From: Falsiroseomonas tokyonensis
GTDB lineage: Bacteria > Pseudomonadota > Alphaproteobacteria > Acetobacterales > Acetobacteraceae
DNA: 64,000 bases
NCBI RefSeq assembly: GCF_019024325.1
Contig: NZ_JAFNJS010000003.1
Coordinates: forward strand, 186,001 to 250,000
Reading direction: 5' to 3'
Made by a program: the position numbers and the translations under genes
Part shown: piece after piece, positions 17,291-25,414 of the stretch
Layout of the letters: every line of letters starts with the position of its first letter
Position numbering within the stretch: the first letter of the stretch is position 1
The notes under the pieces: generated by a model
The model's database searches: none
What the model saw: only the letters and a program-made list of their open reading frames with translations
Told to the model about the DNA's origin: nothing

Positions 17291-18277
17291 ATGGACGGCT
17301 GGCGCGGCAAGCGCGTGTTGGTGACGGGCGGGGCAGGGTTTCTCGGCAGCGGGCTGTGCCATGCCCTGGCCGCGGAAGGCGCCCGCGTGGTGGCGCTGGA
17401 CGCCATGGAGCCCGAGGGCGGCGCCAATTCGCTGAACCTCGAGGGCAGCAATGTCATGCTGGTGCGCGGCGACATCCGCGACGCGGAGCTGCACAGCCTC
17501 TGCAACGGCATCGACGTGCTGTTCAACATGGCCGCGCAGACCAGCCACATGGGCGGACAGCGCGACCCGGTCTCCGACATCGCCATCAATGCGGTGGCCC
17601 AGGTGCGCCTCATCGGCGTGATGCGCGAGGCCGCGCCCAAGGCCACGGTTGTCCACGCCTCCACCCGCCAGTTCTACGGCCGCCCGCAATACCTGCCGGT
17701 GGATGAGAAGCACACGGTGAACCCGCCCGATGCCAACGGCGTCTCCAAATGGGCGGGCGAGCAGTACTGGCTGCTGGAGAACCGCGTGCACGGCCGCCCC
17801 GTGGTGTCCCTCCGCCTGACCAACTGCTACGGCCCGCGGCTCCGCATCAAGGACGCCAAGCAGACCTTCCTGGGGATCTGGATCCGCCGCGTTCTCGAAG
17901 GCGAACCCTTCGAGGTCTGGGGCGGCGAGCAGCTGCGCGACCTGACCTACCTGGACGACGTCACCGACGCCTTTCTTCGAGCTGGCCTGCAGGCCGCGCG
18001 GCCTGAGGTGAACGGCAAGGTCTTCAACATCGGCGGCCCGCCCCCACTGTCCCTGCACGACCTGGCGGAACGCCTGATCGCCGCGAATGGCGGCCAGGGC
18101 AGCTTCGTCACGAAAACCTTTCCGGCCGACCGGGCCCAGATCGACATCGGCAGCTACGCCGCCGACGACCGCGCCTTCCGCGCCGCCACCGGCTGGTGGC
18201 CCCGCATCGAGGTGGATGAAGGGCTGCGCCGTTCGCTCGAATGGTACCGCCCGCGCCTCGCCGAATACACCGCCTGA
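17291..18277 (+). CDS. NAD-dependent epimerase/dehydratase, catalytic Tyr position altered
   Basis: Extended SDR of 328 aa. It has the NAD motif GGAGFLG and a full C-terminal substrate domain (FEVWGGEQLRDLTYLDDV). Where most members have YxxxK, this protein reads DANGVSKWAGEQY, so Asn149 replaces the usual Tyr. From memory, a sugar-nucleotide SDR subgroup with NGxNKxAGE shares this change, so it is probably a family feature. The substrate is unknown; neighbours RfbB and the DegT aminotransferase point to a nucleotide sugar. Confidence 0.82.
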   Translation: MDGWRGKRVLVTGGAGFLGSGLCHALAAEGARVVALDAMEPEGGANSLNLEGSNVMLVRGDIRDAELHSLCNGIDVLFNMAAQTSHMGGQRDPVSDIAINAVAQVRLIGVMREAAPKATVVHASTRQFYGRPQYLPVDEKHTVNPPDANGVSKWAGEQYWLLENRVHGRPVVSLRLTNCYGPRLRIKDAKQTFLGIWIRRVLEGEPFEVWGGEQLRDLTYLDDVTDAFLRAGLQAARPEVNGKVFNIGGPPPLSLHDLAERLIAANGGQGSFVTKTFPADRAQIDIGSYAADDRAFRAATGWWPRIEVDEGLRRSLEWYRPRLAEYTA

Positions 18278-18301
18278 TCCCGCCACACAGGGAACGCCGC
18301 C

Positions 18302-19432
18302 ATGAACGCCCCCCTCCTCACCGTGCCGCAGGCCGACCCCGGCGCCGGCTACCGCGCCCATAAGGCCGAGATCGACGCCGCGGCACTCCGCGCCCTCGGC
18401 TCCGGCTGGTACATCCTCGGCGCCGAGGGTGCCGCCTTCGAGAAGGAATTCGCCGCCTGGCAGGGCGCCGCCCGCGCCGTCGGCTGCGCCAATGGCACGG
18501 ACGCGCTGATGCTGACGCTGCGCGGCATGGGCATCGGCGCCGGCTGCACCGTGGTCACCGTCTCCCACACCGCGGTCGCCACCGTCGCCGCCATCGAGAT
18601 GACGGGCGCCACGCCCCTCCTCGTCGACATCGACCCCGATACCTTCACCATGGACGCGGACGAACTCGTCGCCGTCCTGAACGACCCGCCGCCCGGCCTG
18701 CCGCCGATCCGCGCCATCATCCCCGTCCACCTCTACGGCCAGGCCTGCGACCTCGACCCGATGCTCGCCGCCTGCCGCGAACACGGCGTGATGGTGATCG
18801 AGGACTGCTCCCAGGCGCACGGCGCGACGCTCGGCGGCCGCAAGGTCGGCACCATGGGCGACGCCGCCTGCTTCTCCCTCTACCCCACCAAGAACCTCGG
18901 CGCGCTCGGCGACGGCGGCATCCTTTCCACCGACGACGAAGCGCTCGCCGACCGCATCGGCGCCATCCGCCAATACGGCTGGAAAGAGCGCTACATCAGC
19001 GACAGCATCGGCGTGAACAGCCGCCTCGATGAAATCCAGGCCGCCATCCTGCGCACGCGCCTGCCGCACCTCGACGCCAACAACGCCCGCCGCGCCGAAA
19101 TCGCCGCGCGCTACGACGAAGCCCTGGCCCATACCGCCTACACCCCGCCCGCCCGGCGCCCCAACGCCGGCCACGTCTTCCACCAATACGTCCTCCGCGT
19201 GCCCAACCGTACCGCCCTCATGGCCCGCCTCCGCGCCGAAGGCGTCGCTACCGCCATCCACTACCCGGCCCCCGTCCACCTCCAACCCGCCTACCGCGGC
19301 CGCACCCCCCTCGGCCCCGCCGGCTGCGCCGAAACCGCCCGCGCCGCCAGCGAAGTCATGAGCCTGCCCATGTTCCCGGAACTGACCGACGCCCAGGTCG
19401 AGCACGTCTGCGGAGTGCTGCGCGGATTGTGA
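18302..19432 (+). CDS. DegT/DnrJ/EryC1/StrS family sugar aminotransferase
   Basis: PLP enzyme of 376 aa that transaminates keto-sugar nucleotides. Marks are GCANGTDALMLTLRGMGIG, VIEDCSQAHGA, and the PLP lysine Lys197 in SLYPTKNLGALGDGG. It could act on the 4-keto product of RfbB to give a 3- or 4-amino-6-deoxysugar; the exact regiochemistry is not predictable. It begins 24 bases after the epimerase gene. Its stop lies inside the first bases of the large inverted repeat. Confidence 0.9.
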   Translation: MNAPLLTVPQADPGAGYRAHKAEIDAAALRALGSGWYILGAEGAAFEKEFAAWQGAARAVGCANGTDALMLTLRGMGIGAGCTVVTVSHTAVATVAAIEMTGATPLLVDIDPDTFTMDADELVAVLNDPPPGLPPIRAIIPVHLYGQACDLDPMLAACREHGVMVIEDCSQAHGATLGGRKVGTMGDAACFSLYPTKNLGALGDGGILSTDDEALADRIGAIRQYGWKERYISDSIGVNSRLDEIQAAILRTRLPHLDANNARRAEIAARYDEALAHTAYTPPARRPNAGHVFHQYVLRVPNRTALMARLRAEGVATAIHYPAPVHLQPAYRGRTPLGPAGCAETARAASEVMSLPMFPELTDAQVEHVCGVLRGL

Positions 19433-19659
19433 GGGCGGCCTTGCAGGGGGCGCTGCCCCCTGCACCCCCGCCAAAGGGACAGTGGTCCCTTTGGAAACCC
19501 GTTAAGGGGTAGGTGGAGGGAGGGGCACGAAGGGACCGCCTGTCCGGAGCGCCCTCCAGCCCCTCCCTCCACCTACCCCTCATCCTCGGGTTCGAAGGGG
19601 CCACTGCCCCTTCGCGGGAGGGTGCAGGGAGGGCAGAGCCCTCCCTGCAAGCCGCCCTC
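19431..19659. repeat. large nested inverted repeat (about 230 bp)
   Basis: Left arm 19431-19526 and right arm 19559-19659 are imperfect reverse complements around a 32-base loop; both outer ends read GAGGGCGGC(C)TTGCAGGG on their own strands and both inner ends read AGGGGTAGGTGGAGGGAG. Each arm contains two smaller hairpins (for example GCAGGGGGC/GCCCCCTGC and AAAGGGAC/GTCCCTTT). The left end overlaps the aminotransferase stop. Sequences of this type recur between genes in related genomes, from memory. Confidence 0.8.
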
Positions 19660-19727
19660 ATGAAACCGCGCGACAACCCCGCAAAACGTGCTGGCGTCTG
19701 GGGCCTTCGCAGGTGCAGCATCGGGGC

Positions 19728-22559
19728 ATGGAGCAGAGCCCTGGGGCGCTTGTCGCCGAGCCTCGTCTGGATGGTGTGTCGCCTGCCGTGGATGCGGTGG
19801 GGGACGCCATTGGTGATCTGCTGGCCCGGTTGCGGGAGGCGCGGGAGGCGGCGGCCAGGGATCCTTTCGGGGATCCGGTGCTGTTGATCGCGCTGGCGAT
19901 CAGTCGGCGGTTGGATGATGGGCGGCTGGATGGGCCGGCGGTGGGGGCTTTGATTGCCCGGCTGGCGGACCAGGCGGCGGCGGAGCGGGCGCGGCGCTTG
20001 GCGGCCTATGTCGGGCTGGAGCGTGGGGCGGCGACGCTGGATGGCTTGGCGGCGCGGCTGGTGCGGCCGGATCCGGAGGACAGCCCGGTGCCCTTTGCGG
20101 CCTATCGGGAGGTGGTGGAGCGGCCGCGGTTCGCGGCGGTGTTCACGGCGCATCCGACCTTTTCGCTGCCGCCGGGCACGGGGGCGGCGGTGGCGGCGGC
20201 GGCCGGGGGGCTGGCCTTGCCGGCGGGCCTGTCGCACCGGCCGGCGACGCCGACGCTGACCGAGGAATTTGTCCAGGCGGTGGCGGCGATCCAGCGCGGG
20301 CGGGATGCGCTGGATGCGCTGAGTGGCGCCTTGCTGCGGGCGGCGCGGGGGGTTTGGGGGGATCGGTGGCAGGCGCTGGTGCCGGCGCCGGTGCTGCTGG
20401 CCTCCTGGGTCGGGTACGACACGGATGGGCGGACCGATATCGGCTGGTGGGACACGATCGGCCTGCGGCTTACCATGAAGCGGCTGCAGCTGCAGCGGCT
20501 GGCGGCGCAGTTGGCGCCGCTTGGCGCTTGTGCGGAGGGTCTTTCGGCCCGGGTGGCGATGGCGGAGGCGGCGGTCTCGCGGCAATTGGCGGCCTTGCCG
20601 CAGACGCCGGTGCCGGAGACGGTGCAGGCCTTTGCCGCGACGCTGATTGGGGAGCGGGAGGCGGCGCTGACCGATCCCGGTCCGCTGGTCGGGCTGTTCC
20701 CTGCGGCGCTGGCGGCGGCGCCGGATGAGGCGACGCGGCTCGCTTTGGTGGTGGCGCGGGCGGGGCTGGTCGCGCATGGCCTGGCGCTGGCGCATACCCA
20801 TACCAGGCTGAATGCCAGCCAGATCCACAATGCCCTGCGCCAGCGGCTGGGGCTGACGGCCAGCCCGGACGACATGGCCAGCCGGCGCGGGCTCTTGGCG
20901 CAGGTGAATGCGGCGCTGGGCGAGGTGGACGCGCAGCCGGTGGATTTCGGCGCGCTGCTCGCGGAGCAGGCCTCCGCCGTGCGGCTGATGATGACGGTGG
21001 CGCAGATCACCAAGCATGTGGACGCGTCCCAGCCCGTGCGCTTCCTGATCGCCGAGACGGAAAGCGGCTACACGCTGCTCGGCGCGCTGTGGCTGGCGAA
21101 GCGGCTGGGCATCGAGCGGCATGTCGAGATCTCCCCGCTGTTCGAGACGGCGGAGGCGCTGGAGCGTGGCGACAAGGTGGTGGAGGAGGCGCTGCGCAGC
21201 CCCTTCTTCCGCGACTATCTGCGCGCGCATGGAAGGCTCTGCCTGCAATTCGGCTATTCGGATTCCGGCCGCTATGTCGGGCAGCTACCGGCCAGTTATC
21301 TCGCGGAGCGGCTGAAGCTGCGGCTGGCGGACCAGTTGCGCCGGCATGGCCTGTCCGAGATCGAACTGGTCCTGTTTGACACCCATGGCGAGAGCATCGG
21401 CCGCGGCGGGCATCCGGACAGCCTGGCGGATCGGCTGGACTATCTTTCGCCGCCACAGGCGCGGGCGGCGCTGGCGCGGGCGGGCCTCAAGCTGCGGGAG
21501 GAAAGCAGCTTCCAGGGGGGCGACGGCTACCTGCTGTTCGGCACGCCGGCCTTGGCGACCGCGACGATTGCGCGGATCGCGGAACATGCCTTCGCGCCGC
21601 CGGCGACGGAGCCGGACCCGATCTACGCCGAGAGCGATTACGGCGCGGATTTCTTCGCCACCATCCGGCGGGAGATGCAGATCCTGGTCGAGGATCCGGG
21701 CTATGCGGCGCTGCTCGGCGCCTTCGGGCCGGGGTTGCTGGACCGCACCGGGTCACGCCCCGCGGCGCGGCAATCCGACATGGGCGGGCCGGCGCGGATC
21801 ACCCATCCCTCCCAGCTGCGCGCCATTCCCAACAACGCGATCCTGCACCAGATGGGGTGGCTGGCGAATACGCTGCACGGCATGGGCGCGGCGGTCGCCG
21901 CCAATCCCGACAGTTTCGCGGACATGCTGGCGCGCAGCCCGCGCTTTGCCCGCGCGGTGGCCATGGCGGCGCGGGCGGCGGCCTGTTCGGATCTCGGCGT
22001 GCTGCGGGCGGGGGTGGATACGCTGGACCCCGGCCCCTGGCTCGACCGCGCGGGCGCCACGCGGCGGCCGGGGCGGCGGGAGGAGCTGATGCATGTGGCG
22101 GCGGCGCTGGAGCGGCTGGACCTGTCCTCCGCCGTGCGCCGCATGTTCCGCCGGCTGCAGGCGGACCACCTGGCGCTCCGCGCCGCCTGGCCGGAACTGC
22201 CGCGCATGCCGGACCGGCTGGTGCTGCTGCATGCGCTGCGCCTCGCCCTGATCCATCGCATCTGGCTGCTGGCCGTGCAGATCCCCGAATTCAGCCCGCG
22301 CCACGGCGCGACGCGGGAGGCGCTGATCCGCGGCATCCTGCAGCTGGATGTGGAACGCGCCCTGTCGCTGCTGGCGGAGGTGTTCCCGGCGCGGCCCGAC
22401 CCGGCCAGCAGCCTTGATTTCCACGAGAAGGCGCCGGGCCGGGGCGGCGCTTCCTATGCCGCGGAGCATGCTGCGATCTTCACGCCCATGGCCGGGCTTT
22501 TCGCCCAGGTGCGCGAATGTTCCGCTGCCATCGCGCATGAGGTCGGCGCCTTCGGCTGA
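19728..22559 (+). CDS. phosphoenolpyruvate carboxylase-like protein with atypical active-site motifs
   Basis: A 943-aa protein of PEP-carboxylase size and order. Landmarks are FTAHPTF (His142; canonical TAHPTE), GYSDSGRYVG near residue 509 (canonical GYSDSxKDAG) and HGESIGRGG near residue 555 (canonical HGRGGxxGRGG). The substitutions remove a conserved Glu, Lys and Arg-Gly-Gly, and the usual C-terminal NTG is not seen. It may be an inactive or altered-function paralogue rather than a true anaplerotic enzyme. ATG 19728 is used; GTG 19713 is possible. The large inverted repeat lies just upstream. Confidence 0.72.
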   Translation: MEQSPGALVAEPRLDGVSPAVDAVGDAIGDLLARLREAREAAARDPFGDPVLLIALAISRRLDDGRLDGPAVGALIARLADQAAAERARRLAAYVGLERGAATLDGLAARLVRPDPEDSPVPFAAYREVVERPRFAAVFTAHPTFSLPPGTGAAVAAAAGGLALPAGLSHRPATPTLTEEFVQAVAAIQRGRDALDALSGALLRAARGVWGDRWQALVPAPVLLASWVGYDTDGRTDIGWWDTIGLRLTMKRLQLQRLAAQLAPLGACAEGLSARVAMAEAAVSRQLAALPQTPVPETVQAFAATLIGEREAALTDPGPLVGLFPAALAAAPDEATRLALVVARAGLVAHGLALAHTHTRLNASQIHNALRQRLGLTASPDDMASRRGLLAQVNAALGEVDAQPVDFGALLAEQASAVRLMMTVAQITKHVDASQPVRFLIAETESGYTLLGALWLAKRLGIERHVEISPLFETAEALERGDKVVEEALRSPFFRDYLRAHGRLCLQFGYSDSGRYVGQLPASYLAERLKLRLADQLRRHGLSEIELVLFDTHGESIGRGGHPDSLADRLDYLSPPQARAALARAGLKLREESSFQGGDGYLLFGTPALATATIARIAEHAFAPPATEPDPIYAESDYGADFFATIRREMQILVEDPGYAALLGAFGPGLLDRTGSRPAARQSDMGGPARITHPSQLRAIPNNAILHQMGWLANTLHGMGAAVAANPDSFADMLARSPRFARAVAMAARAAACSDLGVLRAGVDTLDPGPWLDRAGATRRPGRREELMHVAAALERLDLSSAVRRMFRRLQADHLALRAAWPELPRMPDRLVLLHALRLALIHRIWLLAVQIPEFSPRHGATREALIRGILQLDVERALSLLAEVFPARPDPASSLDFHEKAPGRGGASYAAEHAAIFTPMAGLFAQVRECSAAIAHEVGAFG

Positions 22560-22627
22560 CGATCGCCCACGGCGACGAACCTTTGCCGCGCGGCGCCGTT
22601 CAGGGCCAAAGGCAAAGGAGGCCGCCC

Positions 22628-23116
22628 ATGGGATATGCCCGCTTCGGCGCGATGATCCTGGCATCCACCCTGGTGATGTTCGGGCTGATGTACCTGAACA
22701 CCTGGTCGGTGGATCATCTCGCCTTCAGCCAGACGCGCGCCTGGATGGCCCTGCTGATGGGCGCCACCATGACCTTCGTGATGATGCTGTTCATGTTCGG
22801 CATGTATCCGAATCGCCGCGCGAATTTCGCGATCCTGGGTGGCAGCGTGCTGGTCTTCGCGGCCAGCCTCTGGCTGGTGCGCAGCCAAGCGACGGTGGGG
22901 CAGGTGGCCTGGATGCAGGCCATGATCCCGCATCATTCAATCGCGGTGCTGACCAGCGCGCGGGCGACGCTGCGGGATCCGCGGGTCCGCCGGCTGGCCG
23001 ACGGGATCATCGAGACGCAGCTGCGGGAGATTGCCGAGATGCAGGCGCTGGTCGCCGATCTCCAGCGCAACCCGACCCCGGCGGAAGCGCCCGCCCTGCC
23101 GCCCAGGACGCCCTGA
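22628..23116 (+). CDS. DUF305 domain membrane protein
   Basis: A 162-aa protein with three to four N-terminal hydrophobic helices (to about residue 95), then a helical DUF305 segment starting QVAWMQAMIPHHSIAVLTSARA, which has the paired His typical of this family and sometimes linked to copper handling, and a Pro-rich tail. The start ATG 22628 has a strong AAAGGAGG upstream. Preceded by the PEPC-like gene with a 68-base gap. Confidence 0.85.
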   Translation: MGYARFGAMILASTLVMFGLMYLNTWSVDHLAFSQTRAWMALLMGATMTFVMMLFMFGMYPNRRANFAILGGSVLVFAASLWLVRSQATVGQVAWMQAMIPHHSIAVLTSARATLRDPRVRRLADGIIETQLREIAEMQALVADLQRNPTPAEAPALPPRTP

Positions 23117-23416
23117 CGCGCAAGCGGTCTGACTGGAAATCGAAAATTACCCTGAGATAAATGCAGATCTTTAAACGCATAACAGGAAAATTTTAAGTAA
23201 AAACTGTCGCGAGCGATCGCTCCAAGCGAAATAGAGTGGAGCTTCGGGATCAAGAATTTGCACCACCAGAGCTAATGCCAAAATATTGAGCTATCCGGCC
23301 CGTCCCATTTATTGAAATTGTCGCGCAATATCCGGCCCGCAGGGGGAGGGCGGAACGATGCGCCGGGATAAGGCAGAGTGGGGGGGCGGCAAGCCCCTGG
23401 GCAGAGGCTGCAGGAC
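23117..23416. other. AT-rich noncoding gap before the glycosyltransferase
   Basis: About 300 bases with GC visibly lower than its surroundings between roughly 23130 and 23340 (A-rich runs such as GGAAAATTTTAAGTAAAAAC). No convincing ORF, tRNA or repeat is seen. It may hold a promoter for the downstream gene or be a remnant of transferred DNA. Confidence 0.5.
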
Positions 23417-24589
23417 ATGATGCAGCGCCCGGGCCCCATTGCCGTTGTGGAACTGTCCAATCGCCACGGCCGCCATGCGCCCTTCAACGCCGCCTTCCTG
23501 CGGACCATCGCCCTCGGCTTCCCCGGTCGACAGGTGGCCTTCTGGGCCGATCCCACGCATATCGAAGCCGTGCGGCCGCTGCTGGACAGCGCAGCGGGGC
23601 TGACCTTCCACCCCATCGCCCTGCACGAGGATGGCATGGGCGTCACCCATTCGTCCTTCCCGCGCATCCGCCACGGCCTGGCCAGGCTGCGCCAGGTTCA
23701 TGCGGCGCATGAAGGCCGCGCCGTCGCCATGGTGGTCTCCGGCAGCTCGCCCTCCGCCATGCTGGCGGCCTGGCTGCTGCAGCGCATGGGCGGCCCCCCG
23801 GTACAGGTCCCCCTGCACGGGGAGGTGAATGCCCTGCGGGAGGGCTGGCGCTCGCGCAATCCGCTGGCGCGCTGCATCGACCTGATGGCCGCGCTGCGCC
23901 GCTGCCCGGGGCCGCGGCTGCGCCTGCTGGCGCTGGAACATCACGTGGCGGAGGCGCTGGTGGAACTCGCGCCCTGGCTCGCCGGCCTGGTGGATGTCAT
24001 GCCGCACCCGGCGGGCGCGGCGCTGCCGGAGGTGCCGCTGCCGGCGCGGCCACTGCGCATCGGCACGCTGGGCATCGCGACGCGCGGCCGGGGCTTCGAT
24101 CTCTGGCTGCGGCTGGCGGCGGAGCTGGGCGGGCTGCCAGGCCTCAGCCTGCATCACGTGGGCCCGCTGCACCGCGACTTCGCCGGCCGGCCGATGACGG
24201 GCCTGACCGACCCGCCCGATGAATCCCACCTGCCGCGGGAGGTCTATCTCAGCCGGCTGCAGGCGCTGCACTATGTCTGCGTGCCCGCGCAGGGCCGCTA
24301 CTACGACCTGGCGGCCAGCGGCACGCTGCTGGATGCGGTGGCGGCGGGCAAGCCGGTGGTCGCGCTGCGCCACCGCAGCCTTGAGCGATTCTTCGAGGGC
24401 GCCGGCGATATCGGCTTCCTGTGCCGCGACGAGGCCGAGCTGCGCCAGGTGCTGCGCGACCTGGCCGTGGGCTTCGACCCGGCACGCCATGCTCGGCAGG
24501 CCGCCAATGTGCGGCGCCTGCAGCGGCAGCGCATGCCCGAGGCCCTGGCCGAGGGCTATGCGCGCGGCCTTGCAGCCCTGGTCCGGTAG
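23417..24589 (+). CDS. glycosyltransferase-like protein (GT-B type)
   Basis: A 390-aa protein with no signal peptide. The N-terminal half is loosely Rossmann-like (VVELSNRHGRHAPFNAAFL). The C-terminal half has the GT4-like stretch YYDLAASGTLLDAVAAGKPVVALRH and ERFFEGAGDIGFLC, which normally binds the sugar nucleotide. The acceptor and donor are unknown. ATG 23417 (MMQRPGPIAVVEL) is preferred over an upstream start. It stands alone, convergent with the rhodanese gene. Confidence 0.7.
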   Translation: MMQRPGPIAVVELSNRHGRHAPFNAAFLRTIALGFPGRQVAFWADPTHIEAVRPLLDSAAGLTFHPIALHEDGMGVTHSSFPRIRHGLARLRQVHAAHEGRAVAMVVSGSSPSAMLAAWLLQRMGGPPVQVPLHGEVNALREGWRSRNPLARCIDLMAALRRCPGPRLRLLALEHHVAEALVELAPWLAGLVDVMPHPAGAALPEVPLPARPLRIGTLGIATRGRGFDLWLRLAAELGGLPGLSLHHVGPLHRDFAGRPMTGLTDPPDESHLPREVYLSRLQALHYVCVPAQGRYYDLAASGTLLDAVAAGKPVVALRHRSLERFFEGAGDIGFLCRDEAELRQVLRDLAVGFDPARHARQAANVRRLQRQRMPEALAEGYARGLAALVR

Positions 24590-24595
24590 GGCCGG

Positions 24596-24976
24596 TCAGG
24601 CGTTCTCCACCTCGCCGCCGCCCTCGACCCAGTCCTTGAATCCGCCGAGGTTGCGGACATCGCCATAGCCCATGTCCTTCAGCGTCTTGCCGGCCAGGGC
24701 GGAGCGGCCGCCGGAGGCGCAATAGACGATGATGGTCTTCGCCCGGTCGAAGGCCGCGTCATGCAGCGGGCTTTCGGGATCGGCGCGGAATTCCAGCAGG
24801 CCGCGGGAGACGGCGAGCGCGCCCTTGGCCTTGCCGCTGGCCTGCACCTCCGCCGCGTCGCGCACATCCAGCAGCACGGTCTGCGGCTGGGCCGCGAGCG
24901 CCTGGGCCTCGGCGGCGGAAATGCGGGGCACGGCGGCATTGGCGGCGGCGAGCATCTCTTTCACGGTGGTGGGCAT
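24596..24976 (-). CDS. rhodanese-like sulfurtransferase
   Basis: A 126-aa single-domain rhodanese. The motif VLLDVRDAAEV and the active-site loop YCASGGRSA with the catalytic Cys are present, and the protein ends soon after GYGDVRNLGGFKDWVEGG. It has no signal peptide, so it acts in the cytoplasm, probably moving sulfane sulfur. The start ATG at 24974-24976 is preceded by GGAAGGAAC-like Shine-Dalgarno sequence. Confidence 0.9.
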   Translation of the reverse strand: MPTTVKEMLAAANAAVPRISAAEAQALAAQPQTVLLDVRDAAEVQASGKAKGALAVSRGLLEFRADPESPLHDAAFDRAKTIIVYCASGGRSALAGKTLKDMGYGDVRNLGGFKDWVEGGGEVENA

Positions 24977-25005
24977 GGCGGTTCCTTCCTGGGACGTGGC
25001 GAGGT

Positions 25006-25404
25006 TCAGAATCTCACACAGGCCCCGGACGTCGTCACCATCACGCTTTCCTGCGCGAAGCGGGCGCGAAACATGGCGACGACCGGCGCCAGCCGCGCCG
25101 TGGCCGCGGCCGGGGTCGCGCCCGGGGCCAGCACCACCAGAAGCTTGCTGCGCTCCCGCGCGATGCGGCCGCTGGCGCCGCGCCACTGGCCGGCGCCGTC
25201 CAGCACGGTCAGGCCATCGGGGAAGGCGGGGGTGACGACCTCGTCCAGGAAGCGGGCCCAGGCGGCCTCGTCCACCACCTCCGCCCCGCCGGCATCGCGG
25301 CCGAAATAGGCTTCCAGCCGTGTCGCCGCCTGGCTGCCGGGCGGGCAGGGCGGCGGGGTGGTGGCGCAGGCGGCGAGCAGGGGGAGGAGAAGCAGGATTC
25401 GCAT
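25006..25404 (-). CDS. DUF3574 lipoprotein
   Basis: A 132-aa protein with a very short lipoprotein signal (MRILLLLPLLAAC, Cys13). The body matches DUF3574 by FLDEVVTPAFPDGLTVLDGAGQWRG and RERSKLLVVL. Function unknown. The start lies 10 bases downstream of the MFS gene stop on the same strand, so the two may be co-transcribed. Confidence 0.82.
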   Translation of the reverse strand: MRILLLLPLLAACATTPPPCPPGSQAATRLEAYFGRDAGGAEVVDEAAWARFLDEVVTPAFPDGLTVLDGAGQWRGASGRIARERSKLLVVLAPGATPAAATARLAPVVAMFRARFAQESVMVTTSGACVRF

Positions 25405-25414
25405 GGCCTGCAGC

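Noticed and set aside
23117-23416. Prophage or insertion-sequence remnant in the AT-rich gap
   Set aside because: No transposase, integrase, terminal inverted repeat or target duplication is visible; only base composition is unusual.
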